Below are positions 1-9,267 of a stretch of DNA of 64,000 bases, piece by piece. The position numbers and the translations under genes are program-made. The notes under the pieces are model-generated. The model was not told the origin of the DNA and ran no database searches. It saw only the letters and a program-made list of their open reading frames with translations. The stretch comes from Polyangiaceae bacterium. GTDB taxonomy: Bacteria; Myxococcota_A; Polyangia; Polyangiales; Polyangiaceae. Location of the stretch: contig JAWKRG010000002.1 of the NCBI GenBank assembly GCA_041389725.1, positions 310,001 to 374,000 on the forward strand, in the 5' to 3' direction. Position 1 is the stretch's first letter. Each line of letters begins with the position of its first letter.

Positions 1-1
1 G

Positions 2-511
2 TCCCTGAGCTTTGCGGGAATGGGTGAAGGCGGCGCGACGCTCACGCATTCGGGCGGTGCTTTCGGTTTGCTCCTGGGCGGCGCGACCCAACTGGCCATC
101 GAGGGCACGACCGAATCGACCCCAACCCGCGGCATGGGCTACGGGGCGGGTGCGGGTGTCGTCGTGTTCGGCGCCTTGGCCACGAAGTTCTACATCTCCC
201 CCTCCCGAGTGCTGCTGATCGATCTGGGCGCAACGCTGGGGGGTTTGACCGGCGCGGCGGCCACCAGCCCGCTGGTCTTTGGAGATGAGCGGACCGAGGG
301 CAAGAACCGAGCGTTTCTGGCCAGCGTGGGCGCCGGCGTCATTGCAGGCGGCACCGTCGCCTACTTGATGACTCGCCCCGGACCGTCCAAGCCAAGGGAG
401 CCAAACCCCACGGCCGCTGTTCGCCCCTGGGCAGGCATGGTCGGGGAGACACGCGCGGCATCGGGCAATTCCACACCTGCGTGGGGTGGCGGCGTGTTCG
501 GATTTTGGTGA
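2..511 (+). CDS. C-terminal part of a Gly-rich membrane-associated protein (5' end outside window)
   Basis: The reading frame is already open at base 2, and the first ATG (base 20) lies in ordinary coding sequence, so the gene most likely begins upstream. About 169 residues are visible. They contain several hydrophobic Gly/Ala-rich segments (about residues 15-35, 45-60, 70-90 and 105-125) that could be glycine-zipper membrane helices, followed by a Pro-rich hydrophilic tail. The stop codon overlaps the start of the downstream pseudouridine synthase (TGATG), so the two are probably translationally coupled. I do not recognise a family. Myxobacterial proteins often have tails like this after a periplasmic repeat region, but that is inference. 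Confidence 0.6.
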   Translation, partial: SLSFAGMGEGGATLTHSGGAFGLLLGGATQLAIEGTTESTPTRGMGYGAGAGVVVFGALATKFYISPSRVLLIDLGATLGGLTGAAATSPLVFGDERTEGKNRAFLASVGAGVIAGGTVAYLMTRPGPSKPREPNPTAAVRPWAGMVGETRAASGNSTPAWGGGVFGFW

Positions 512-1422
512 TGAGAGACGTCTGCTTCACGGTCGCGGCCGACGAGGCCGGCCAGCGCCTCGACAAGCTGGTGATTCGGCATATCGGGGGCTTGGGCCGA
601 CGTCGAGCAAGTGAGCTATTTGCCAGCGGGCGGGTGGAGGTCAACGGCGCCCGAGCGGTAAAGGGCACCCTGAGTCAGGTGGGCGATAGCGTGGAGGTCA
701 AACTCGAAGACGCGTGCCCCGTTCCGGCAGAGGCGGACGCGGACCTGAGCGTGCGCCTCGAAAACGAGGCCTTCGTCGTGGTCAGCAAACCCGCAGGCCA
801 GGCCACAGCTCCGCTGCGCGGCGAAAGCGGAACGCTCGCGAGCGCACTCTTGGGTCACTACCCAGAGATGGCCTTCGTTGGCTACTCACCGCGCGAACCG
901 GGGCTACTCCACCGCCTAGACACGGGAACCAGCGGACTCCTGGTTGCCGCGCGAACGGGGCGGGCCTTCGAAAGCCTGCGTCGCGCGCTGACCCAGGGCG
1001 CGATGGAGAAGCGCTACTTCGCGATCGTGAGTCGGGTGGACCTGCCTGATCGCGGCGTCATCTCCACTTTCGTGGGGCCGGACCCACGTAAGGGGCGCAA
1101 AGTGATCGTCTACGAAAAGGATCCGCCTCCGGGAGCGCGGGTGCAGGAATCACGCTACCGGGTCGTTCGCTGCAGCGAGCGTCGCGCGTTGCTGGAGTTG
1201 CGCGTTTCGCGGGCTTATCGCCATCAGATCCGTGCGCACTTGGCGCACCTGGGTGCTCCCATCGTCGGTGACGCGCTGTACGGCTCGCGGGATCTCGAGG
1301 CCCTGCCCGGCCGGCACGCGCTACACGCGTGTCACATCGCGTGGGCCGGAGACGACACGCTGCCCGCCTTCGAGGCGTTCGAAGACCTTCCCCAAGACCT
1401 GCTCCGCTTGCTCGACGACTGA
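511..1422 (+). CDS. RluA-family RNA pseudouridine synthase
   Basis: This enzyme isomerises specific uridines in rRNA or tRNA to pseudouridine. The 303-residue protein has an S4 RNA-binding domain (about residues 14-65) and then the RluA catalytic domain. The signature HRLDTGTSGLL places the catalytic Asp near residue 137, and the later RxHQIRAHLAHLG motif is also intact. The ATG at 511 overlaps the upstream stop (TGATG). A GTG at 481 would add ten residues, but the overlap makes 511 the better start. Substrate (RluC, RluD or another subtype) cannot be told from motifs. The last 91 bases overlap the 3' end of a gene on the other strand. Confidence 0.93.
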   Translation: MRDVCFTVAADEAGQRLDKLVIRHIGGLGRRRASELFASGRVEVNGARAVKGTLSQVGDSVEVKLEDACPVPAEADADLSVRLENEAFVVVSKPAGQATAPLRGESGTLASALLGHYPEMAFVGYSPREPGLLHRLDTGTSGLLVAARTGRAFESLRRALTQGAMEKRYFAIVSRVDLPDRGVISTFVGPDPRKGRKVIVYEKDPPPGARVQESRYRVVRCSERRALLELRVSRAYRHQIRAHLAHLGAPIVGDALYGSRDLEALPGRHALHACHIAWAGDDTLPAFEAFEDLPQDLLRLLDD

Positions 1423-3146
1423 CGTCCCGAGTCCCGGTCCGCGAGGAGCTGTACCAGCTCCTGCACGAGGCTCAGGGTGCTCTGGCGCGTCGGCAGCGCA
1501 GGCCACAGCACCGCGACCCGCTCGTCGGAACGACGACCGCGCGTCCAGCTCACATGTGCCGCCAGCAGCCAGTGCGCTCGAGACCCTTCGCGAGCTCGTA
1601 CGATCACCCAGGGCAGCGCCATCGTTCCGGCACCACTGACGTCGTATTCCAGGCCGACCTCGACGGCGCTGAGACCAGCTGCTGCTCTGCGCGGCACGAC
1701 CAGCAGGCGAAGCTCGTCGGGCTGACCGTCGCCATCGGGAATACGAGCCCAGGGAACGACCTTGAGTCCTTCCAGCCGCCGCAGGCGCCGCGACATCCAG
1801 TGCAGTACGCGCATGGGTGCCCTCGCGCGATCCGCGGGCAGCGTGCTGGCCCTTCCCGTCAGGAAGATGGGCAACAAGCACGCTGAAGCAAGCAGCAGCA
1901 TCAGCGCGTGATAGACCGATCGCGGAAGCAACCACAGCGCCGCGGCGACGAAGCTGGCCAAGAGCAACACGAAGAGCACGAAACCAGGCATCGATCCGGC
2001 ATCGAACAGGCGACCGGGCAGCGGCGAAGCCGGCGCGGCAAACGCCTCCTCCTCCGTCAAAGGCAACCATTTGCCCGGCGGCCGCGGAACTGGGATGGGG
2101 CTCGGCGCAAGCTGAGTCGCGAGCACCATCGCCACCAAAATGAGGGCGGCGGCCAGGGTCGGATGGGTCGTGGACAGGGCGACGCTCACGGCGCCCGCCA
2201 AGGCCACACCGGCGAGAACAGCACGCAGCGCGAGGGGCATGGGCACTAGGGCACGCGGCTCGGCCTGACGCTCTTTTGCTGAGCGCGCCAGCGCGCGGCC
2301 CTTGAAGAACACGAAGAGCGCGTACACCAGCGCGACGGCGAGTAGCGCTCCAAGAAACAGCGCCCGGCGTTCCGGAGACACGGGTGGCGCCTTCGTCGGC
2401 TCCGCGGGCACCGCCTCGTCGGTCGAGAAGGCAGGAAAGGCGCGTCTCGCGGTGGTCACTTCCCAAACGACGGGCTCACCCTTGGCAACGTGAGGGCGTA
2501 CCACCTCGAGCTCGTCCTTGTCGCTGGCACGGCGAAGGGTGGAGAGAAACACGCCCGCGGGGTCCGCCAGCGTCGAGTCCTGCGCGGGCTGCTTGGTGAG
2601 CTGTGGCGCCTCGGGAGCGGCGGGCACGCGGAAGACGACTCGAACGGAGTCTACGCCGTCGGCGAATCGCGGACCGACCCAACGCACTGCAACGCCATTG
2701 CCTCTGGGACTCAGGCCGCCGCGCTGACTCAGGTCGGTGCGGTACGAGAACTTGAAGAGGTAGGTGCCGCGACGTAGGCCTTTTGGATTGTCGATGTCGA
2801 CGCGCAGCGTCCCGTCGTCCCGCAGCTCGAGCAGCAGGGGGTCGACATCGGAAGCCGACGCGCCGTTGACCGGACTGACGGTTGCGTTGGGTAGTGGCTG
2901 CGCATCAGAATCGACGCCCGGGAGTTCGAATCCCTTGAGCGGCCCACCCTTGATCCGCATCACGAGTTCGTGGTGGACCTCGGTCCGCCCGTCCGGGCCG
3001 ATATCGAGGACCACGGCATCCGAGCGGATGCTGGTCTCGATCCAGGCTCGGGCTGCACGGGGAACTAGCCACGCGGTCGCAAACGCGAACAGCACGAGGC
3101 ACCACAACTGGAGCCGGCTGGCCTTATGTCGGTGTCGCACATACAT
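1332..3146 (-). CDS. DUF2207-like membrane protein
   Basis: The 604-residue protein has an N-terminal signal peptide (hydrophobic about residues 14-33), a large extracytoplasmic beta-rich domain (about 35-250) with the layout of DUF2207-type domains, and membrane helices near 268-288, 308-350 and 380-425. A Pro-rich stretch and a long soluble C-terminal part follow. Function is unknown; DUF2207 proteins are predicted envelope proteins. The C-terminus overlaps the convergent pseudouridine synthase gene by 91 bases, which is long for bacteria, so the last 30 residues should be treated with care. The ATG lies in the loop of an 8-bp inverted repeat (see findings). It is the last gene of a minus-strand run that starts with dnaK. 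Confidence 0.75.
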   Translation of the reverse strand: MYVRHRHKASRLQLWCLVLFAFATAWLVPRAARAWIETSIRSDAVVLDIGPDGRTEVHHELVMRIKGGPLKGFELPGVDSDAQPLPNATVSPVNGASASDVDPLLLELRDDGTLRVDIDNPKGLRRGTYLFKFSYRTDLSQRGGLSPRGNGVAVRWVGPRFADGVDSVRVVFRVPAAPEAPQLTKQPAQDSTLADPAGVFLSTLRRASDKDELEVVRPHVAKGEPVVWEVTTARRAFPAFSTDEAVPAEPTKAPPVSPERRALFLGALLAVALVYALFVFFKGRALARSAKERQAEPRALVPMPLALRAVLAGVALAGAVSVALSTTHPTLAAALILVAMVLATQLAPSPIPVPRPPGKWLPLTEEEAFAAPASPLPGRLFDAGSMPGFVLFVLLLASFVAAALWLLPRSVYHALMLLLASACLLPIFLTGRASTLPADRARAPMRVLHWMSRRLRRLEGLKVVPWARIPDGDGQPDELRLLVVPRRAAAGLSAVEVGLEYDVSGAGTMALPWVIVRAREGSRAHWLLAAHVSWTRGRRSDERVAVLWPALPTRQSTLSLVQELVQLLADRDSGRQSSSKRSRSWGRSSNASKAGSVSSPAHAM

Positions 3147-3166
3147 CCTGCGACACTGGTGGTGTC
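3132..3166 (-). promoter_or_regulatory. Competing hairpins around the start codon of the DUF2207-like gene
   Basis: An 8-bp perfect inverted repeat (GTGTCGCA at 3132-3139, TGCGACAC at 3149-3156) has a 9-base loop that holds the ATG at 3146-3144. A second inverted repeat (GACAC at 3152-3156, GTGTC at 3162-3166) shares the middle arm, so the two hairpins exclude each other in the mRNA. This is the geometry of a translational switch. No terminator-like U-tract is present. Seen directly in sequence; function inferred. Confidence 0.35.
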
Positions 3167-3202
3167 ACAGGTCTGGGTTGCTGGGCGAGTTTTTGGCGGA
3201 AC

Positions 3203-5143
3203 TCAGAAAGAAGGGGGGGCCATCCCGGCCCCCATCGTCGCCGCAACAATCGCGGGCCCAAGCGCGCCAAGGTCCACGAACACCTCTTTGGGGACGGAGA
3301 GATCCCAGCGGATTTCGGGACTCCCACCCGTCTTGACGTTGAAGGACGTCAGCATCGGGGTAGCGCCATGGTGGGGCATGGCGTTGAGGATCTTCTCCAA
3401 CTCTTTCGGTGAGGACGATCCACCGAAACCGCTGCGCAGAGCGGACTGCACGGAGCCGAGGAAGGTCATCAACGAGAAGAATCCCTGAGTGATCGCCTTC
3501 TGCCCGCGCAATCGAGCCAGGCCCTCGCGCCCCGCGAGAGTCGATGCAGAGTCGCCTTTCTTTGCGGTGTTCAAATGCTCGATCAGTTGCTTTTCGTCAG
3601 CGGAGATGCCGAACCAGGTGCGATTGCCGTCGGGCACCAGGATGACGACGACGGGCAACGGGGTGCCAGCCTTCGGCTTGTCCGTCGAGTAGTCCATGAA
3701 CATCGTTCCAGGCAGGACGATCTCGTAGACAAGCGAGCCGGCCGGCAGGCCCTTTCCGCCGCGCACACGAGCCGTGGGCCACTCGTTCGGTTTGACGTGC
3801 ATCTCTTTCTGCACGAGCTTGCGCATCTCTCGGTCGTTGTAGAGCTTCAGCACGCGGTCGAGGTAGCCCTTGTACTTCTTCATCGGCTCCTCGACGGCGC
3901 CCAGGTGCCAGCCCACGCCAGCTCGAATCGACTCGCGCTCTTGCGCGGAAGACGAAGGCTCTTTCTCGGGGGGAGGGAGCGCGATGTCCCCGCGCGCGTA
4001 GACCGAGCCGCTCTCGGTCAGCCACATGTCGTCCACCAACGACACGGCTTGATCACGAATTCGCTTGGGCACCTTCGTGTGCGCGAGGAAGCCGTCCAGC
4101 AGTTCGCCCAGGTTTCGGCGGATCGGCTCCGAGCGCTTAGCATCCACCGGCGAGCTGTAGCTGGCCGCGGTCGACGCCTTCGGCAGCTTGAAGAAAGTCT
4201 CCGGCGCCACCGTCGCACGCCCCTGGGCCTGGACGAAGCTCTGCACCAGCCAGGAGCCAGACCCGCGGAACTTCGCAGAAATGGTGGCATCCGCGGAGTT
4301 CTTGGACTTGTTCAAGGTCGCGTCGATGCGCAGGTTGTCGAGTTCTTCCACGAGCGCAAGGCCTTCGTCCGTCAGCGCATGCACGGCGTCGGCCAGAGGT
4401 CGATCGAAGCGCGCATCGTCCAGCGACATCTTGCGCAAAGCGAACGGGGTCGCCAAGGTCTTTGCCTGTCGCAGCTCCGCGGCATAGCGGCGTCGCCAAG
4501 GCTCGGCGCGAACCTCGACGCGCAAGTCGCTGCTGCCCAGATTCTCCTTGGGCAGGCCGCGCGTCACGTAGGGCAAGAGCGCATCCACGTCTTCGGGACG
4601 GTCACCGCACACCAAACGGGCCGGCGCAACACCCACCGCCGCACCGATTGCGCAGTTCGGGCTGCCGCGTCCTACGCGATATACACCCGCGCGCACCTGG
4701 CGCACGTTCTCTCCGTTGCGACGGGCAAAATCCACGGCCTCTTGCAGACTGCGTAGCCCCAACGACACCACCATGAAGGGCTGTGGCACGTCGTCCCGAC
4801 CGGCTGGATCGAGGGCAGCGGCGACATCGACGGGGGCATCCCAATGCACTACCTGCTCCAACCCGGGCTCGGCCTTTCCGAGTTCGCGGCGCCAGTCGAA
4901 GGGCAGGCGCGCCCAAGCGGTGCTCTGGTCCATGATCGCCGCGGGGTTCTTCAGGCGCCCGATCAAGAACAGCTCTTGAGGTGCGGCCACCGGACTCAAG
5001 TCGGGTGCCGCGCCTTCGGCGATGGTGGCGGTGCCATCGGTTGACGGCGTCTCGGCAGGCTTGCTCGGAGACGTGGCCCCTGGCCCGCAGGCAGCAGCCA
5101 AGAAGACGAAGGAATAGGAAACGGCGCGCAGCAGGAATCTCAT
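3203..5143 (-). CDS. Large secreted lipoprotein of unknown function
   Basis: The protein is 646 residues from the ATG at 5143. The start is chosen because it gives a short signal peptide ending in the lipobox LAAAC, with Cys19 as the predicted lipidation site. An upstream in-frame start at 5212 would put 23 charged residues before the signal. The mature part begins with a Ser/Pro/Thr spacer and then a long soluble domain with no motif I recognise. It contains repeated stretches about protein choice of charge and length like those of myxobacterial DUF3352-type lipoproteins, but I cannot confirm this. It lies 56 bases upstream of the DUF2207-like gene on the same strand and may be cotranscribed with it. 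Confidence 0.75.
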   Translation of the reverse strand: MRFLLRAVSYSFVFLAAACGPGATSPSKPAETPSTDGTATIAEGAAPDLSPVAAPQELFLIGRLKNPAAIMDQSTAWARLPFDWRRELGKAEPGLEQVVHWDAPVDVAAALDPAGRDDVPQPFMVVSLGLRSLQEAVDFARRNGENVRQVRAGVYRVGRGSPNCAIGAAVGVAPARLVCGDRPEDVDALLPYVTRGLPKENLGSSDLRVEVRAEPWRRRYAAELRQAKTLATPFALRKMSLDDARFDRPLADAVHALTDEGLALVEELDNLRIDATLNKSKNSADATISAKFRGSGSWLVQSFVQAQGRATVAPETFFKLPKASTAASYSSPVDAKRSEPIRRNLGELLDGFLAHTKVPKRIRDQAVSLVDDMWLTESGSVYARGDIALPPPEKEPSSSAQERESIRAGVGWHLGAVEEPMKKYKGYLDRVLKLYNDREMRKLVQKEMHVKPNEWPTARVRGGKGLPAGSLVYEIVLPGTMFMDYSTDKPKAGTPLPVVVILVPDGNRTWFGISADEKQLIEHLNTAKKGDSASTLAGREGLARLRGQKAITQGFFSLMTFLGSVQSALRSGFGGSSSPKELEKILNAMPHHGATPMLTSFNVKTGGSPEIRWDLSVPKEVFVDLGALGPAIVAATMGAGMAPPSF

Positions 5144-5215
5144 GACGCGCCGTTCATACACCAATTCCCGCTGGGGCGGTGCCACCGGGCTTTCGCCCAC
5201 GGATCTGGCCAAAAA

Positions 5216-6430
5216 TCAGTCGAATTCGCGCGCGGCGTCGCGACCGAAGAGGCGTCCGACACCCCAGAGCGCAGTGTGCCCGACGGCCGCAGCACCCGCG
5301 CGCGCGAGCGCCAGCTTGGACCAACGCTTGCCGGCGAAATGCTGAAGCCCGAGGCGAATGAACTCCGGCGATGCGTGGAGGAATCGCTCCACGTTCGGCC
5401 GTGCGTCACCATAGAACAGGCGCACGCCCTGCTCGCGCACTCTGAGATCGCGGCCCACGTGGCTGTTCGTCACCACCGTGGGCCAGTCGTCGAAGCCCAA
5501 GTCGCGATTGACGATGCGCTCGGCGAGGTAGCGCCCTGCCGTTGCGCCGTAGAACAGAGCCTGCGCAATGCCTTCGCCTGTGACCGGGTCGATCCCGGCT
5601 GCCTCGCCCACCAAAAGGACATGGGGCTGAGCGATGGGGCGATGCGCCTCGAAACCTCGCTCCGCAAAGCGCTTCTTGCGGAACTTCGTCAGGTCGAGTC
5701 CCCGCGCGGCGAGTTCCTCCGCCAAGAGGTCCTGAATCTGCACGGCCGGTGTGGTCTCCCCCGAGCTGAGCATGTAGACGCCCCGGCAGACCATCTCTCT
5801 GCCGCCAACGAGGGTCGGAAAGTCCCAGTAGTAGCCCGGCAACCGACGGTGGCTGGCGTCGAAGAGCAGGACGTCGCGCGGCAAATCCTCGTCGACCATC
5901 TCGGTGTCGATTTCGAGGGCCTGGGCACGGTAGCGCGTCGACACGAAGCCCAGGCTGCGGCGCACGACGCTACCCACACCATCCGCTCCGACTAGCACGT
6001 CACAGCGCACCTCGCCCTGGGACGTTTCCAAGGAATAGCCGCCGTCTCGACGGCGAATGGCTCCCACCTTGGCATTCTCGAGCACGGTGATCCCGCGCTG
6101 CCGCGCGAGCCGCGCCAACTCTGCGTCGTACTCGATCCGTCGTACGACCCGTCCGATTTCACCCGCACGAACCACAGTCGTGCGGCCCATGGCCTTGAAG
6201 GCGACCCCTTGGACCTTCACGCTGGGTACGTCCACGGTCAGCCCTATGCTGGAGAGCAAGCGATCCGCGCGACCTCCCACCCCACCCGCACAAAACTTCT
6301 CTCGCGGGTACGATTCCTTCTCCAGCACCAGCAAGCGCTCAGTCAGGGAGGGAGCGGCATGGGAGAGAAACAGCGCCGTGGCAATCCCCGCCGGTCCTCC
6401 ACCGACGATGGCAAGCGCGACCTCACGCAT
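5216..6430 (-). CDS. Geranylgeranyl-reductase-family FAD-dependent oxidoreductase
   Basis: The 404-residue flavoprotein starts with an N-terminal Rossmann motif (GGGPAGIATA, residues 8-17), followed by the family pattern EKESYPREKFCAGGV, and later a second FAD-contact motif (GEAAGIDPVTGEGIAQAL) typical of the PHBH/GR2 class. Geranylgeranyl reductase relatives reduce isoprenoid double bonds or act as hydroxylases or halogenases; in myxobacteria they are usually assigned to lipid or quinone modification. The ATG at 6430 places the Rossmann strand at the extreme N-terminus, as is usual. The gene follows the GST-fold gene by 49 bases and probably shares its transcript. Class is secure; substrate is not. 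Confidence 0.88.
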   Translation of the reverse strand: MREVALAIVGGGPAGIATALFLSHAAPSLTERLLVLEKESYPREKFCAGGVGGRADRLLSSIGLTVDVPSVKVQGVAFKAMGRTTVVRAGEIGRVVRRIEYDAELARLARQRGITVLENAKVGAIRRRDGGYSLETSQGEVRCDVLVGADGVGSVVRRSLGFVSTRYRAQALEIDTEMVDEDLPRDVLLFDASHRRLPGYYWDFPTLVGGREMVCRGVYMLSSGETTPAVQIQDLLAEELAARGLDLTKFRKKRFAERGFEAHRPIAQPHVLLVGEAAGIDPVTGEGIAQALFYGATAGRYLAERIVNRDLGFDDWPTVVTNSHVGRDLRVREQGVRLFYGDARPNVERFLHASPEFIRLGLQHFAGKRWSKLALARAGAAAVGHTALWGVGRLFGRDAAREFD

Positions 6431-6479
6431 GGTGACCAAGGGATAGCGTCCGGCGCCGCATGCGGATAGTAAAAAATGC

Positions 6480-7208
6480 TCAGCGCCAGTTGGCGTAGAG
6501 CTCGTCGCGCCAGGCAACCAGATCCGCGAAACGTTTGCTCAGCTCCGGCGAGGTCCAGGCCTGGCGACTCGCAGGCCCAAGCCGAATGGTCGGGCTGTCC
6601 ACGGGTCCGACGAACTGAAGGCTGCTGGCCACGGCAATGTCGGCGAAGGAGAAGTCGTCCAGCAACGTCTTGCGGCCTGCCAGGGCCTCCGCCACGCGCT
6701 CGAGCAGCGGACGCATCGGCAGCTCCAGCTCGGCCGGAGTCGCGTCCATGAACGAGTACTTGCCGCGCAAGAAGCGTACGCCAAGCACGCCGGTGACTCG
6801 CGCCAGTGTCGCCGATGCGTTGAGTGGCGGCGGGACGCTCTCGAGCAACGCCTCGGGATGTCGGGCCACGGCAGCCGTGGCCCGCGCGCGCCCATGAGCG
6901 CTTATCTCTTCTGCCAGGGCAACGAGTGCTTCGATGCGCTGGGCGCTGCCGCTCGGAAATAGCGGGGCGCCTTTTCCCCGTGCTTCCGCCCAGCGAGCAA
7001 TGTCCAGGGAGTCGTCGAAACGCTCGATGCCGTCGATCAGCACCGGAACCGTGACGCGCCCGCGCCAGCGGCCCAAGTGCCAGCGCAGCCACGGTTCCCC
7101 GACCATGGGGAGATACTCGACGCGCTCGACCGCAACGCCGTGGTGGTCGAGCGCCCAGCGAGCGCGCTCCGACCACGGCGAGTAGTGAAGGTGGATCAGC
7201 TTTGCCAC
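6480..7208 (-). CDS. Glutathione S-transferase family protein
   Basis: The protein is 242 residues from a GTG at 7208. It opens with a thioredoxin-fold segment (LHYSPWSERARWAL) in which the CxxC-like position is SPWS, as in GSTs. It continues with the cis-Pro region (TVPVLIDG) and the ESxxI-like pattern DDSLDIARWAE, and ends with an all-helical domain carrying a DFSFADIAVASSL motif. It likely binds glutathione or acts as a non-catalytic GST-fold protein. The GTG start is preferred because further N-terminal sequence is low-complexity Arg-rich and would overlap dnaK. The spacing of 22 bases after dnaK suggests read-through from the dnaK promoter. Confidence 0.82.
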   Translation of the reverse strand: MAKLIHLHYSPWSERARWALDHHGVAVERVEYLPMVGEPWLRWHLGRWRGRVTVPVLIDGIERFDDSLDIARWAEARGKGAPLFPSGSAQRIEALVALAEEISAHGRARATAAVARHPEALLESVPPPLNASATLARVTGVLGVRFLRGKYSFMDATPAELELPMRPLLERVAEALAGRKTLLDDFSFADIAVASSLQFVGPVDSPTIRLGPASRQAWTSPELSKRFADLVAWRDELYANWR

Positions 7209-7230
7209 GGCGGGGGTCGCCAAACGCAGC

Positions 7231-9129
7231 TCAGTTCGTCTCTTCGAACTCGGCGTCGATGACGTCGCCCTTCTTCTTGTCGTCGGGCGGGGGCGCCGCG
7301 CCCGCACCGTTGGCGCCCGGCGCGGAAGCCGAGGCGGCTTGATACAGCTTCTCCGCCATGGCGTGGGCTTCCTTTTCCAGACGGACAAGGACGTCCTGAA
7401 CCTTCGCGTCGTCCTGCTGTTCCACAGCGTCGCGGCCTTCCTTGATCAGCCCTTCCAGCGACGAAACGTCGGCGCCGTCCAGCTTCTCCTTGTTCTCCGC
7501 GATCTGCTTTTCGAGGGTGTAGCAGAGGTTGTCTAGCTTGTTGCGACGCTCGATCTCGTCGCGTCGCTTCTTGTCCTCGGCCTCGTGCTCTTGCGCTTCT
7601 TTCACCATGCGGTCGATGTCGTTGTCTTCCAGGCCGCTGTTGGCGGTGATGGTGATGCGCTGGTCCTTGCCGGTGGCCGTGTCCTTTGCAGTCACGCTCA
7701 GTATGCCGTTCGCATCGATGTCGAAGGTGACCTCGATCTTGGGCACGCCGCGCGGTGCCGCCGGGATCCCTTCCAGGTGGAACTTGCCCAGGGTGCGGTT
7801 GTATCGCGCTTCGGCGCGCTCGCCTTGGAGCACGTGGATCTCCACGCTCGTCTGGCTGTCGCTAGCCGTCGAGTAGACCTCCTTCTTCTGAGTCGGGATC
7901 GTGGTGTTCCGCTGGATCATCACGGTCATCACGCCACCCAAGGTCTCCACGCCGAGGGACAGTGGCGTCACATCGAGCAACACGACGTCCTGAACGTCGC
8001 CAGCGAGCACACCGCCCTGCACCGCAGCGCCCACCGCGACCACCTCGTCGGGATTCACGCCCCGGTGGGGGTCTTTGCCGAAGAAGCTCTTCACCGTCTC
8101 CTGCACCAGCGGGATGCGAGTCGAGCCGCCGACCATCACGATCTCGTCGATGTCGGCGGGCTTCTTCTTGGCGTCCTCGAGCGCCTTCTTCACCGGATTC
8201 ATCGTGCGCTCGATCAGCGGGCGAATCATTTGCTCCAGCTTGGCGCGAGTCAGCTGCTTCTGCAGGTGCTTGGGGCCACTGGCGTCCGCCGTGAGGAACG
8301 GAAGATTGATGGTGGTCTCTTGCTTGGTGGAAAGCTCGATCTTCGCCTGCTCAGCGGCGTCCTTGAGACGCTGGATCACCATCTTGTCGGTGGACACGTC
8401 CATGCCGGTGTCCTTCTTGAACTCGGCAGCCAGCCAATCCATCACCAGGATGTCGACGTCGTCACCACCAAGGTGCGTGTCGCCGTTGGTGGCAATCACC
8501 TGCACGACGTTGTCGCCGACCTCCAGAATCGAGATATCGAAGGTACCACCGCCAAAGTCGTAAACTGCGATGACCTCGTTGCTCTTCTTGTCCAGGCCGT
8601 AGGCGAGCGCTGCCGCCGTGGGCTCGTTGATGATGCGACGCACCTCCAGCCCCGCGATGCGGCCCGCGTCCTTGGTGGCTTGGCGCTGCGAGTCATTGAA
8701 GTACGCCGGCACCGTGATCACGGCTTCGGTCACCTTCTCTCCCAGATAGTCCTCCGCAGCCTTCTTCAACTTCTGCAGGACCTTGGCGCTGACTTCGGGG
8801 GGCGCCATCTTCTTGCCGCGCACCTGCACCCAGACGTCGCCGTTGTCGCCGCGAACCAGGTGATAGGGAACGCGATGCGTCTCTTTTTCGACCTCGTCGA
8901 AGCGACGGCCGATGAAGCGCTTGGCAGAGTAGATGGTGTTCTCTGGATTGGTGACGGCCTGCCGCTTGGCAATCGTCCCCACCAAGATCTCGGACTTCTC
9001 GTCCCATGCCACGACCGAGGGCGTGAGACGCGATCCCTCTTCGTTGACGATGACCTTGGCCTCTTTGCCTTCCATGACGGCAACGACGCTGTTGGTCGTG
9101 CCCAGATCGATACCGATGATCTTGCCCAT
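7231..9129 (-). CDS. dnaK: Molecular chaperone DnaK (Hsp70)
   Basis: DnaK is the ATP-dependent chaperone of the DnaK-DnaJ-GrpE system. The 632-residue protein has the full set of Hsp70 signatures: IGIDLGTTNSVVAV at the N-terminus, a DFGGGTFDIS phosphate loop, VGGSTRIPLVQ, and a complete substrate-binding domain followed by a helical lid and a short Gly/Ala/Pro and acidic C-terminal tail. The ATG at 9129 is preceded by GGAGAAG at good spacing. No grpE or dnaJ adjoins it, so this copy is separate from the usual heat-shock operon. Myxobacteria often carry several dnaK paralogues. It appears to lead a minus-strand run including the GST-fold gene. Confidence 0.97.
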   Translation of the reverse strand: MGKIIGIDLGTTNSVVAVMEGKEAKVIVNEEGSRLTPSVVAWDEKSEILVGTIAKRQAVTNPENTIYSAKRFIGRRFDEVEKETHRVPYHLVRGDNGDVWVQVRGKKMAPPEVSAKVLQKLKKAAEDYLGEKVTEAVITVPAYFNDSQRQATKDAGRIAGLEVRRIINEPTAAALAYGLDKKSNEVIAVYDFGGGTFDISILEVGDNVVQVIATNGDTHLGGDDVDILVMDWLAAEFKKDTGMDVSTDKMVIQRLKDAAEQAKIELSTKQETTINLPFLTADASGPKHLQKQLTRAKLEQMIRPLIERTMNPVKKALEDAKKKPADIDEIVMVGGSTRIPLVQETVKSFFGKDPHRGVNPDEVVAVGAAVQGGVLAGDVQDVVLLDVTPLSLGVETLGGVMTVMIQRNTTIPTQKKEVYSTASDSQTSVEIHVLQGERAEARYNRTLGKFHLEGIPAAPRGVPKIEVTFDIDANGILSVTAKDTATGKDQRITITANSGLEDNDIDRMVKEAQEHEAEDKKRRDEIERRNKLDNLCYTLEKQIAENKEKLDGADVSSLEGLIKEGRDAVEQQDDAKVQDVLVRLEKEAHAMAEKLYQAASASAPGANGAGAAPPPDDKKKGDVIDAEFEETN

Positions 9130-9220
9130 GATTCTTCTCCGCTTTGGGGCGGAGCCTCGAAGCACACTGCGGCTCGGGCTCCCCTCACGGCGACCTGCTC
9201 GGCGAGTGCCTGAGCCAGAA

Positions 9221-9267
9221 TGCCGCGAGAACTTGCGGCAAGATAACCACCTCGCGCCAGGGGTCAA
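9221..9267 (-). promoter_or_regulatory. Predicted sigma-70-type promoter of dnaK with overlapping palindrome
   Basis: On the minus strand TTGACC (9267-9262) and TATCTT (9245-9240) are separated by 16 bases, upstream of dnaK. A 6-bp inverted repeat, TGCCGC and GCGGCA (9221-9240), sits just downstream at the expected start of transcription and could be an operator. There is no CIRCE element. Motif match only. Confidence 0.4.

Noticed and set aside
7585..9213. Long open frame opposite dnaK (542 codons)
   Set aside because: It lies fully antisense to a certain gene, has no family motif and is His/Leu/Val-rich, as expected of a shadow frame in GC-rich DNA.
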